A stretch of 64,000 bases of DNA from positions 54,976 through 118,975 of the forward strand of contig OENT01000423.1 in NCBI GenBank assembly GCA_900239685.1, read 5' to 3'. This document shows, piece after piece, positions 25,001-34,825 of this stretch. Under the pieces are notes generated by a model, which worked only from the letters and a program-made list of their open reading frames with translations, was not told the origin of the DNA and made no database searches. Within the stretch, counting starts at the first letter, position 1, and each line of letters begins with the position of its first letter. The position numbers and the translations under genes are program-made. This DNA comes from Rotaria macrura. Its lineage: Eukaryota; Rotifera; Eurotatoria; Philodinida; Philodinidae.

Positions 25001-26999
25001 GAAAAATAAGCTATGGATAAAGGTAAAGTAAAACAATTTTTGGTTGATCACCAACAAAGATTAGATCAAGTTTCACATTTGAATTTTGGTGATGTTGTAT
25101 TAACTAGGGTTGTTTTTGCAAACTCGAGATTAGTGTTTCATGACTTCGATTCGGCTGATGTATCACGTCGAATTGAACAATTTTAGATGTCATAGTAATC
25201 TCGACTGGCTTTAAATTCGAGAAATAAAATTTTCATTTGAATGAATAACACACGGCTGTATTGGTTTCTTATAGGTTCCCAATGTGCCTTACAATAGCAG
25301 TAGCTGCTGTTAAACTTTCTCGTCCAGTTCGTCTCAGTCTTGAGCGTCATGTTGATATGTCAATAACTGGACATCGACATCCATATAAAATAAAATACAA
25401 AATTGCATTTGATAGTCACGGCCAATTTTTAGCCGTTGACATACAAATGTGGAATAACGCTGGTTGTACATTGGATGCATCGAAATTTGTCATGGAACTT
25501 TCGATGCTGCATATGGGAAACACTTACAATTTTCCCAACATTCGAATTCGCGGTCGCGTTTGTAAAACACATTTGCCATCAAATACTGGTTCGTTGAATG
25601 AACATTTCATACAAATGAAATATTCTTTTTTCTCTTTTCACCTTATGGAAATACAGCTTTTCGTGGTTTTGGTGGACCTCAAGCTATGCTAGGATGTGAA
25701 TCGATTGTAGAACGTGTCGCGGCACATCTCAAATGTGATTCATCGTCGATTCGTTCTCTAAATTTGTTAAAACAGGGTGACAAAACTCATTACGGACAAA
25801 CGTTAGAACACTGGAATGTTCCACGAATTTTAAATGAACTTACTCAATCAAGTGACTTTATTCAACGACAAATCGATGTAAGACATTACAATGAAAACAA
25901 CAGCTATAGAAAACGTGGTATAACAATGCTGCCAGTCAAGTTTGGGATTGGTTTTGCAGTTCAATTCTTAAATCAAGCAGGAGCGCTTGTACATGTTTAT
26001 CAGGATGGTTCAGTTGTTGTTAGTCATGGTGGTGTCGAGATGGGTCAAGGTTTACATACGAAAATCATAGCTATTGCTGCTGAAACTTTAAATTGTAACG
26101 TTGATCGTATACGAATTAGCGAAACAGCAACAGATAAAGTTCACAATACAAGTCCAACCGGTGGATCTATTTCAACTGATATTAATGGAATGGCTGTTAA
26201 ACACGCATGTGAACAAATTCGTCAACGATTAGATACACTCATCAAAGATGAGAACCCTAACATTGCATGGCCAGATCTAGTTAAGCGAGCTTATTTTAAT
26301 CGTCTTGATTTATGTGCTCGAGGTTTTTACATAACACCGAATATGTTCGATGCTGACTTTTCAAAAAATCAAGCTGCTTACAATTATTTTACACAAGGTG
26401 CAGCTGTAACAGAAGTCGAATTAGATGTTTTAACCGGCGATTGGCATCTTTTACGTGTTGATATTCTGATGGTATGATTTCGTTTTTAAAATCTTCTGTA
26501 CAATAAAATGATGTTTGTGTTCACATAGGACGTTGGCGTATCACTCAATCCTCAAATCGACATTGGTCAAATTGAAGGTGCCTTCATGCAAGGCATTGGC
26601 TTGTACACCATGGAAGAACTCATATGGGGAGACGAAAAATTTCATAAATGGATTCGACCAGGAGAATTATTCACTCAAGGAGTTGATACTTATAAAATTC
26701 CGTCATTCAGCGATGTTCCCATTGATTTCCGTGTGTCACTTTTATCGGATTCAATGAATCCACGAGCCATTTATTCGTCTAAAGGAATAGGCGAGCCACC
26801 ACTTCTACTCGCTGCTTCGGCATTTTTTGCTTTAAAACAAGCCTGTCAAGCCTATAGAAAACAGCAAGGCTTATCTGATTATTTTACACTTCATTCTCCG
26901 GCAACTGTCGAACGAATCCGAATGGCTTGTGTCGATGAATTTACTCGTCGAACTTGTTTGGATGACTACGATGTACTTCAACCAACAGGATCATATTAA
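19018..26999 (+). CDS. XDH: Xanthine dehydrogenase (molybdo-flavoenzyme), 9 exons
   Basis: Family role: oxidises hypoxanthine to xanthine and urate with NAD+, in the cytosol. Exons: 19018-19111, 19171-19740, 20853-21225, 21289-21768, 21817-22115, 22177-22735, 25275-25588, 25657-26471, 26529-26999. All junctions are GT-AG with matching phase; total 1324 residues, the usual length. Order: [2Fe-2S] domain with [11 protein letters not shown] and a second cluster (CGFCTPGM ... CRCTGYRP); FAD domain ([19 protein letters not shown], the NAD-side YKQARRRDD); then the molybdopterin domain. Active-site residues of the XDH type are present: the Gln in [10 protein letters not shown], the Glu in GGKES, the Arg in AFRGFGGPQ, and the catalytic Glu in GIGEPPLL. 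The Glu and Arg separate it from aldehyde oxidases. The residue I align with bovine Phe914 is Leu (SLNLLKQGD). Introns 2 (1112 nt) and 6 (2539 nt) are far longer than the rest. AATAAA at 27,177. Confidence 0.95.
19741..20852 (+). other. Long intron 2 of XDH
   Basis: An intron of 1112 nt between exons whose junction restores [10 protein letters not shown]. It contains small ORFs without recognisable homology and no transposon ends that I can see. Confidence 0.8.
22736..25274 (+). other. Long intron 6 of XDH
   Basis: A 2539-nt intron inside the molybdopterin domain; the junction restores GGKESRSFPMCL. Its size, about forty times the local norm, suggests inserted DNA, but I recognised neither transposase motifs nor clear inverted repeats. 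Confidence 0.8.
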
Positions 27000-27913
27000 T
27001 ATGATTTTTAATTCAAACTTTGACTGATACACACAGTTAACAAACACATTCGCGCCCATTAAAATTATTCATCATTATTATCTACATAGGGTCGATCGTT
27101 TAAAATTGATTCTCTTTTCTTTTACCTAATTATAACGTCACTCATTTTTCGAATTATAAAAATATTCGAGTTCAAAAATAAAATTTGTTTTCATTAGATT
27201 TCGTCCATTGGTAGTTATTTATTGTCAATGCTGACACACGATTCATATTCAACTTTAAACGATAAGGAATTCAGTGAAATTCTGTAATAAGGTTCCGCAA
27301 CATGTGTTCTTTCCTATTTTTAAAGGAGCGTCCTTTTTCTTTGCTTTGTCAAGCACAACTCTATGCATACTGTACAACAGAGATACGACAGCTCGCAGAA
27401 ATCTTATATTCATGTCATCAAGCGTATATAATGAAACAATCCTTGTTCTAGAACGTACATTTATTATATCATTCTTGGTTTGCAAATCTGCAAACTTTCA
27501 AATTTCATCATTTTGTTGCCCAGTTCCTTCATTCACTTTTTCAATTTTCTGTAAGTCGATTTCTTTGATCGTTGAGCTGTTCTTTCGAAACGTCTTTGCT
27601 ACGCTGCAGATGTTTTAGCCATTCTGAACGAATTTTCAGTTTAATCCAACCTCCGTTGGCACAGCTTAATTTGATATTGCATATGGTGCATATGAATATA
27701 CTCCTTTCTTTACCTTGACGTTACCAACTGGAGTGTGGTTTGGTCATCGAGTCAATTTTTTGTTGTCCCTTTTATGAGAAAGTAGTGTCTTTCGGCAATC
27801 GAATGTGTTTTTTTAATTTATGAAATATTTTGTGCTGTTTTTTCTACGAAACATCCATTCTGATCTACACTGTATGAAGAGCGTGATAAATTCAACGAAA
27901 AGTATCGTCCTAC

Positions 27914-27961
27914 CCAGGTCGAACAATACGGCCCGTATATGGGGCGTATCTGTCGACCTGG
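27914..27961. mobile_element. 48-bp palindromic CCAGGTCGA mini-element
   Basis: Reads CCAGGTCGA ... TCGACCTGG. The inner halves also pair (AATACGGCCC against GGGGCGTAT), so nearly the whole is one hairpin. It carries the same termini as the longer elements at 5859-9053 and 16,076-16,352 and may be their minimal internal-deletion form. Confidence 0.7.
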
Positions 27962-28339
27962 CTATTTCTGTTTCATTATCCATTATATCTTTTATCGTTA
28001 TTCTCTTTAATATTCGTTGTCTCTCCTTCCATGATCAACATTATGTGTCCCATGTCGTGAAAACCGGATCAATTTCAGCTGTAAACCGCGGTTTACCGAT
28101 AATTTTCCGCGAAAACTATAGAAAATTAATGAAATTACAGAACGAAAAGAAAAATGTATACATACACGTAGACATATAAATGTGTGCGTTTGCCGTACCG
28201 ATTAGTTCATCTCTTCCTCGCTTAGAGACAAGGATCAATGTAACGATCACCAGTTTCAGTTGAAAATGAGTGCTTTTCTAAAATATGAGCATTTAATATT
28301 CAATTTTTTAAAAACGTTTTCATTAAATTATTTCTTTAA

Positions 28340-28660
28340 TATACTCAAGTCGAGAAATACAGACCAGATCCCGTAGGAACGTGGAAGCAGTAATACGGCT
28401 GCAAAGACACTGGATATTTCGGGGCGGGCTCCGTCCGTTTCCCGCAGAAATCGTCGCGGATTCCGCCGAACGAACCGAGCAAAACAGATCAGCCCTTCCA
28501 GGCAAAACATCCACAGGGACCCCAAAGCCGTACTTGATAGTTTCCGGCTAAGGGATCCCGTGACTCCGTCTAGCGGGATCCGTTAGTCGGAATACGAACT
28601 CCAGATCCCGCCGTCTGCTGCCGGAACAGGAAGCATATAAAGAGAAATACAGCACCCAAC
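28340..28660. repeat. GC-rich anomalous repeat patch
   Basis: About 300 bp clearly richer in G+C than its surroundings, with repeated GATCCCG/CGGGATCC words and bounded by AGAAATACAG on both sides (28,350 and 28,642). ATATAAAGAGAAATACAG at the right edge resembles GTATAAAGAGAAATACGAC at 5891. Probably a transposable-element remnant; no gene recognised. Confidence 0.4.
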
Positions 28661-29180
28661 TAAAACTGACAACGGCAGCACAATCCTTCCACGACTACAG
28701 CATACAAACAACGAAAAACAAATCTAAAACAAACCATATATAACACACTTTCTTGGAGAATCAGCACTCATAAAAATATCTTTTCTAAACGCCTTCGCCT
28801 TAACTAAAAATGACTCATTAGCTGCAACAACGAACAATTTCCTTGCTCAACACGAAAAACCCAAGAAAAAACGGTGAGGTGGCAAAATGTCGACAGAAAA
28901 ATAGTCGACAAAGAAAATTCTGATACAAAAAGATGTCGAAATTTATATTGTAACACAGAAATGTCGAATTCCATGCTGTCGTTCATTTTCTTCTCTTTGT
29001 GTATATTCTACGTTCATGGTGGCCTGGATATACAGTTTAACTTGTGTTGCTTCTTTCTCGACTGAAAAATTTTCAATTTTTTCAAATAACTGTCATTCGT
29101 GGGCGCACCATCGTACTAGTACAATCGACACATCATTTTATTTCATCCATCTGGTGTGATCAGCGTCTCGTATTTCCTCA

Positions 29181-29597
29181 ATGACAACCAGTCCTTTTCT
29201 CAGTTTTTTGACCAGCAACAAACGCAAGCCGATCTTAATCTGTGATGGATTCATCTATCAATTAAACAAAAGCAGACCGAAGATCAAGTATTGGTGTTGT
29301 AAGGATCGCATGTGCTCTACTTATATGCATACCGATCACAAAGATCCGTATATCGGGAAGTCAGATGACCATGAATCTCACTTACCGATACCAGAAAGTA
29401 TCGAAGTTAGTGTCTTTAAAGAGAATGTGAAAGAACGGATCGTAAAAGAGACAATCGCAATCGAAAAAATCAACGATAATAAAATGGACTCGGCTGTTCT
29501 TAGTGAAGCTGCTCTTGCCCTGGTTCGTATGGCAATAATCCATTTGTCCGAATATGATTATCAATTGTCATTCCTAGTTGGTACGAAATCAAAGTAG
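29181..29597 (+). CDS. FLYWCH-type zinc-finger protein, 138 aa
   Basis: A single-exon ORF. Residues about 8-70 match the FLYWCH finger: a DGFIYQLNK beta strand, KYWCCKD, a Cys six residues after the first, and HESH as the paired histidines, followed by the usual Leu-Pro. FLYWCH fingers bind DNA and in invertebrates often sit at the N-terminus of MULE-type transposases or of their domesticated derivatives. No transposase domain follows in the next 450 bp. The C-terminal 60 residues are acidic and helical-looking without a known domain. It could be a stand-alone FLYWCH protein or the surviving front end of a transposon gene. Expression not shown by sequence. Confidence 0.65.
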   Translation: MTTSPFLSFLTSNKRKPILICDGFIYQLNKSRPKIKYWCCKDRMCSTYMHTDHKDPYIGKSDDHESHLPIPESIEVSVFKENVKERIVKETIAIEKINDNKMDSAVLSEAALALVRMAIIHLSEYDYQLSFLVGTKSK

Positions 29598-30010
29598 TTC
29601 AATCCATATATGCTAGCACAACAAAACTATGACTTTCGCTTTCCCTTTCCGTATTCACGTATTTTGTTCTTATTGATATGTATTGGATTTTGACTTAGTC
29701 AAAAATATATATATAATTTTATCATAGTTCAATTTTGTTATTCTTTTGAATTGTCGACATTTTGCTACTTTCCCAGAAAAAACTGCTCCGCCAAAATAAA
29801 TAATAACGTTCAAGCTGGTCGAGAAGGAGAAGGTTGGGAGAGAAGAGGAAGAAAAAGATTAATCGACTGCTGCAATTCGAGCAGCCAGTTGACTTAACAA
29901 AATGAAATCCGCCACTTACGACAACTTGCATCATGACATGTTTATGTGATGCAATCAAGTGGGTTTGTTATTTCAAAGCATGTCAACAGCTTCTTATGCT
30001 CACCATAGTT
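29598..30010. other. Intergenic, nothing recognised
   Basis: Short AT-rich gap between the FLYWCH ORF and the promoter of the VWA/U-box gene. Confidence 0.4.
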
Positions 30011-30017
30011 TATAAAA
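30011..30017 (+). promoter_or_regulatory. TATA-like box of VWA/U-box gene
   Basis: TATAAAA lies 35 bp before the ATG at 30,052. If it acts as a TATA box the 5'-UTR is only a few bases long. The TTATTTTAG just before the start could instead be a splice acceptor of a 5'-UTR intron, in which case the real promoter is further upstream. Confidence 0.4.
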
Positions 30018-30051
30018 CGTCAAGTGCAGAGCGTTATTTTAGCAACAAGAA

Positions 30052-33000
30052 ATGTCACGTCGAGCAAAACAAATTCTAGCTGCTGAAGCTCGAAAAGCAG
30101 CAGAAGAAGATTCATTCATACCAATCGTTCTTCTATCTGATTTGGATGTTAGCCAATGTACTCAAGCACAGTTTCTGGAGATACTGACTAATTTTGATGA
30201 ACTTTGTAGTAGTAGATCGGCTGATCAACGATCAACTTATGTCGAACAAGTCTATCGTAGAATGCTCCAGCTTCTATCGAAAAAAATCGCGATTCCATCG
30301 AATCAAATTGTAGCAATGGTCAAACAGTTGATTAATTATCACCCAGTAATGGCAATCTTAACAGTCGACGATTTAAAAACATTTGGTGTTGAAATGGAAA
30401 CACGATCAGTGATCATTCATTTGGATATGAGCGGATCGATGAGCGGATCAGGTTTCAAGCCGTTAGTTCAAACAATTATTCAATTATGTATAAAATTACA
30501 AAGTCAAGGTATTCAAGTACACATCTCATTGTTTGGTGGTCATCAACAAGAAGAAATACACAGGGCTGTCGGTGGTCGATTACTTACATTCGATGAATTT
30601 TCAAAAGGAAATTATCAGCCTCAGGGTGGTACCGCATTTTGTCCATCATTTGAACGAACAAGACAGTTTCCTACCCCTTATGATGCAATTATTGTTTCAG
30701 ATGGTGATTTTAGTGACAATATTTCTCAATTGACTTTTCAACAAGAATGTCAGACTGTCTTCTTTGTCGCACCACCATGGTCGTCATTGGGTGTTGAAGA
30801 AAGACATGCGAAAGCAATTTCATCCAGTGTCCATCCAACTGTGCCCTATATTGGTATTGCTTCGGAGAAGTATCCGCAACTTGAGAGTATCATCGGAGGA
30901 TTTCTACTTGAACATAGCTTTTTTGCTCGTCTACTTGACTATGTTACTATTGGTATTTATGCTGTGCCATCCAGTCTTCTTGCACCAACTCAAATGATGC
31001 AAGTTTTGAAAAATTGTCTTGTCCAAGGTGAAGTTCAAGTGCAACTTTTAACTAAAAAAATTCTTGGTCTTTTTCGATATCTCGAAGAAACAGCTAAACT
31101 CAATTTTGAACGATGCATTCGAGGTGGAGAATTTCGAAATCTTATGTCATTAGTTACCCCATTGATTAAGTTGGCACAAGCCAATTTGGAAACAAGTAAA
31201 GCATGTCAACAGTTGTATGGTTATTTAACCAAAATTTTGAACGATTTTGCACACGAGCAACAAAAGTTAATTAAGCTTTTGGCTAATGACCCGAAAGCAA
31301 AGGCAGAATTAACGAAATTCTGGGACGATGCAATGAGTTTTAATGAAAGAGCACTGATCATCGAAGAAAATGAAGTCAAATATGGACCACCAGTAGCCTA
31401 TTTGAATGTAAGAGTAGCTAATTTGACTTGCACAAGTGAAATTTTGTCCGAAGCATTACAACAATTGAAAACTCTATACTCACCAGAAGATCTTGATCTT
31501 CTCTCATTGATTCTCGATATCTTATCGATGTCGAAAATTGATGATCGGCCAACATCCGTTCCAGAGGATCTGTGCATTCTCATTTGGCGAAAATCGAATG
31601 GTACAATCGATCTATTATCTCTACTACGTCAATTACCATATTGCCTTCAACAGTATCAGTATTCGCGACAAATTTCACAGCGAAGCGTATGGACATTGCA
31701 ACCGCTAGCAGCTACTCGTTTAGCTTGGGTCATGGACGCATCAGGTCGAACATTTCCAGATTTTATCACACAAGCACTACCAGATTTAGTGGCACCGAAT
31801 AAATTTCTAACCGATCTAGACCAAGATGAAAATCGGTCAGCATTTTGGATGAAAATCCTTCGCGAACTAGCTTCGAAAATAAGTCTTCCACCAGAAACTT
31901 TACAATCGATTCATCAAATTCTTACTGTTCATGCTTTGAAAGGATTTTTGCTTCGATTGACTGATGGTTCGATTACTTTTGAGAAACAAGTTTATGAAAA
32001 TGTTTTACCGTTCATCGATACCGATGAACCGATGGCGTGGTGTGTCTTCATGAATAAAGATTTCGATCGAGTCGATGCTCGTACTGGTCAAGTCACTCAA
32101 CTCTCAACATTTGTTACAGATCCAGTTGAAGTCGCACAATGGTATAGTAAAAATGTTCAAAAGAGGGGTGCTATAGTTCGGCCACGATACTTATCCTTAC
32201 TTGATTACCACAATTTTCCAGACGGTGCCATTGAACTCTATGATGCTTGCACTCCAAAAGATGTTGATATTCTGTGTGATCAATTGAAAGTAATCTTCAG
32301 TGATTCTCATTCATCGGACCAAATTAATGCACACATCTATACGATCCGTGATCGCATCAAAACAGTTCCATGTGTAATTTGGGGATCGATGGATTTAATA
32401 CGTGAGACGGTAGCCGTGGCCAAAGCTGCATGCCAAGGAGCTAGTTTGCCAACAGAAAAAATAACAATCAACATCACCAGATCAATCGTCACTGATTATT
32501 TAGTGTCACACTGTGAGGATTTATTTGTTGCTGGTGCGCTACGTGGATACAGTGAATATGCACGAGTAGCTAGCCAACAAGCATCAAACAATGTCACAGA
32601 ACTTGATTACACTATTGAATATGGAATAAAAGCTACAAAAGAAGCCATTTCTCTGCAAACTGTGCCATTCATCCACATGGACAAGCCCGGTGTTCGAGAA
32701 TATCTCGAACAACAGCACAAGAAATTGGGACGACAACTGAAAATGGTTATGAATCCTCCGCAACTGCAGAGTCTATCTGCATTGCTTCAAAAAGCCAAAC
32801 AAGCAACAGGAAACGACGAAATTTTAGGTATGGCCGATCTGGAATCATTACCGACACAAACAACAACTACAGTTGCAGTTGATAAAAAGCCACGATTGGT
32901 CCTCAGCCAAGATTTATTCACTTGTCCGATTACACTCGATATAATGGAGAGTCCTGCGACAACAGCTCCATGTGGACATATGTTCGAAATGAGTGCTATC

Positions 33001-33120
33001 AACGGGTATCTTAGGACAATTAACGTGTGTCCTGTTTGTCGAACAGCAGTAACTAGTGTTACACAGAATTACGCGTTCAAACAAGTTATTGAAGCGTGGA
33101 TAGCTCAACAAGCGCCATAA
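30052..33120 (+). CDS. VWA-domain protein with C-terminal U-box/SP-RING-like domain, intronless
   Basis: One uninterrupted 1022-residue ORF. A von Willebrand A-type domain follows a helical N-terminus: MIDAS residues D125-x-S127-x-S129 in DMSGSMSGS, a Thr in GGTAF (about 194) and Asp217 in SDGDFSD, so metal binding looks intact. Residues about 300-900 are helical with no domain I can name. The last about 65 residues form an E3-like fold: FTCPITLDIM (C958), APCGH.F (C974, H976), CPVC (C993, C996), then an aromatic helix ending in EAW. The spacing CPIT...P...CGHxFE...CPVC resembles U-box or SP-RING more than a classical RING, which needs eight ligands. Likely a ubiquitin- or SUMO-type ligase with VWA substrate recognition; this is inference. 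The lack of introns in a gene this long contrasts with its neighbours. AATAAA at 33,177 follows the stop by 57 nt. No hydrophobic segment, so cytosolic or nuclear. Confidence 0.85.
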   Translation: MSRRAKQILAAEARKAAEEDSFIPIVLLSDLDVSQCTQAQFLEILTNFDELCSSRSADQRSTYVEQVYRRMLQLLSKKIAIPSNQIVAMVKQLINYHPVMAILTVDDLKTFGVEMETRSVIIHLDMSGSMSGSGFKPLVQTIIQLCIKLQSQGIQVHISLFGGHQQEEIHRAVGGRLLTFDEFSKGNYQPQGGTAFCPSFERTRQFPTPYDAIIVSDGDFSDNISQLTFQQECQTVFFVAPPWSSLGVEERHAKAISSSVHPTVPYIGIASEKYPQLESIIGGFLLEHSFFARLLDYVTIGIYAVPSSLLAPTQMMQVLKNCLVQGEVQVQLLTKKILGLFRYLEETAKLNFERCIRGGEFRNLMSLVTPLIKLAQANLETSKACQQLYGYLTKILNDFAHEQQKLIKLLANDPKAKAELTKFWDDAMSFNERALIIEENEVKYGPPVAYLNVRVANLTCTSEILSEALQQLKTLYSPEDLDLLSLILDILSMSKIDDRPTSVPEDLCILIWRKSNGTIDLLSLLRQLPYCLQQYQYSRQISQRSVWTLQPLAATRLAWVMDASGRTFPDFITQALPDLVAPNKFLTDLDQDENRSAFWMKILRELASKISLPPETLQSIHQILTVHALKGFLLRLTDGSITFEKQVYENVLPFIDTDEPMAWCVFMNKDFDRVDARTGQVTQLSTFVTDPVEVAQWYSKNVQKRGAIVRPRYLSLLDYHNFPDGAIELYDACTPKDVDILCDQLKVIFSDSHSSDQINAHIYTIRDRIKTVPCVIWGSMDLIRETVAVAKAACQGASLPTEKITINITRSIVTDYLVSHCEDLFVAGALRGYSEYARVASQQASNNVTELDYTIEYGIKATKEAISLQTVPFIHMDKPGVREYLEQQHKKLGRQLKMVMNPPQLQSLSALLQKAKQATGNDEILGMADLESLPTQTTTTVAVDKKPRLVLSQDLFTCPITLDIMESPATTAPCGHMFEMSAINGYLRTINVCPVCRTAVTSVTQNYAFKQVIEAWIAQQAP

Positions 33121-34100
33121 ACGGCTGCTTATCGATTCAAAATACATTTATGCACGTGTTCGTTTTTAAAATTTACAATAAAGTATCGATTTGGAGAAAT
33201 CCTAGAGCAAGTGTTGTGAGGATGACATTCCTCAGAGAAGAATCAAATAAATTCTTATGTTCTTAGTAAAATTTAGTGTTTCTTCTAAAGACTGATCTAG
33301 AAGAGAAAATCTACATGGAGTTGTGTAATTATTGTAACATTCAATTCAGTCGTTTAAACAGAGTTTGCGAAACCAGAGGTTCAAGTTTTTAGAGATCGCG
33401 TCTCGATTTCGAGGCGCTACCAGAAAGTTGTTTGGAAAATTTTAGAAAGTAGCCTCCCCTACTCACTTACGAGCATTAAACATGTTTCAATGGAGTTTTT
33501 ACATGTTAGAAGGTGGTTGGAGAGAAAATTAAAATCAAGGGAAGTTAAAATTCCTCTAGATTTAAATTTCTCCTTCAGCATAAACTTCAACATAAATACG
33601 GCTTTACATAAAGAACGCGATCGAACACAAGAAAAACGCAATTTCAAAATCATTTTATTTTCAAAATTCTCGTTCGATTATTTTGAAAATTCGAAAACAT
33701 GTCTCTCTCAACCATTGGTTATTAGAGGATTACTATGAAGTGACCGGATGGAGATCGGGCCAGCTCAATACCAGTCAGATCTCAAGATCTGACTTACTCG
33801 AGTTATTCAAAATAAAAATTAATTAAACGGAAATAAATTGACAAAATGTCATGATACGCTTTACAGAAAAAAATGAAAATTCGCTATATCCTGCTTTGTG
33901 CAAGTATCGCATGTCTCGTGCTCTTGCTGAACAAAACGATTCGAATAGAGCACCTCGGCTCGTAGTTCAGTGCATTGTGTTATAAATCACAACACATCAT
34001 ATCTCGGTGTGAGGGCATTCGATATTATCCTGGTATGTTAAATAGATGAGCGTTGTACGACACAGAATGTTTTATACGAAAAGTCTGGAAATGTTTTACA
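33121..34100. other. Intergenic; 3' end of VWA gene
   Basis: Polyadenylation signal AATAAA at 33,177-33,182. A short palindrome, GTCAGATCTCAAGATCTGAC (about 33,775-33,794), stands in otherwise unremarkable AT-rich DNA. No gene recognised. Confidence 0.45.
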
Positions 34101-34526
34101 CTAAGATTTGCTTTTCGAAGAGTTCGAATGTTCAGATTTTTGAATAGATGATCTCGTTGTCGATTTATTAGTTGATTCTGTGGATGTTGATAGTCCTATA
34201 TTGACAGACGATGATGTTGTTTTGTAAAAGTGTCCTTTGTAACCATATTCACTACAACTCCATTTACCATATCCTTTCACTGGCGGTGCTTTTTCTTGAA
34301 TGGATTGAGCATTGATCCATTTATTATCATGGTATGAGCTCCCAGCTTGGGTTCTCGGATCTGAACTACCACTGTAACAGCGTTCATGATAAATCAAACG
34401 AAGTTTACGTCCATCACGAGTCACGATTGGTTCACCTTGATAGATGACAGTATGACATTCTCGACAACTCCAACCTGTACGATTAGCATGGCCAAGCGTC
34501 ACTGTCCAATAAGGGTCTTGAGACAT
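34101..34526 (-). CDS. Small PARP-finger-like zinc-binding protein, 141 aa
   Basis: I chose the ATG at 34,526, which lies 20 nt after a TTTCTAG acceptor, so a 5'-UTR or upstream exon probably exists. The N-terminal half carries one clear zinc site: WSCRECH, GEPIVTRDGRK and YHERCY, i.e. C-x2-C-x(~20)-H-x2-C with a basic loop, the layout of PARP-type zinc fingers, though here alone. A second Trp/Cys element (GKWSCSEYGYKG) follows. The C-terminal 45 residues are Ser/Thr/Lys-rich and probably disordered. The finger plus DPRTQ motif looks like a conserved eukaryotic small protein, but I cannot name the family. A DNA- or nick-binding role would be inference from the finger type only. Confidence 0.65.
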   Translation of the reverse strand: MSQDPYWTVTLGHANRTGWSCRECHTVIYQGEPIVTRDGRKLRLIYHERCYSGSSDPRTQAGSSYHDNKWINAQSIQEKAPPVKGYGKWSCSEYGYKGHFYKTTSSSVNIGLSTSTESTNKSTTRSSIQKSEHSNSSKSKS

Positions 34527-34825
34527 TTCTTTTATTTTGTTCAATCTAGAAATGAAACAAAGTTATAGAATTTTACTTTCGCTAATGCTCAATTGAGGAA
34601 ATGTGGATACTCGTTTCCTATTGAAAGGTTCTCGTTCCTTTCCGTCAAGATACAATCTGTTCCAACAATGATTACACTCGAGCAAGAAGAACAAGAATTG
34701 CTTTTCAATAAAGTTCTAAAATCTTCTCTTCAACTGAAAAGAATAGACCGAAAACAAACAAATCCGTCTGACTGTTCTTTTCCTTTCTTTCGACTAGAAA
34801 CTTAAATCTCGAAATCGACTCAGGA
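34527..34825. other. Short intergenic stretch, 5' side of zinc-finger gene
   Basis: Holds the splice acceptor of the zinc-finger gene at 34,546-34,547. The upstream exon was not identified. Confidence 0.35.

Larger units (their letters stand above)
27000..29180. other. Intergenic; XDH 3' end and repeat fragments
   Basis: XDH 3'-UTR with AATAAA at 27,177-27,182. Further right lie a 48-bp palindromic element (27,914-27,961) and a GC-rich anomalous patch (28,340-28,660), listed separately. No gene recognised. Confidence 0.5.
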
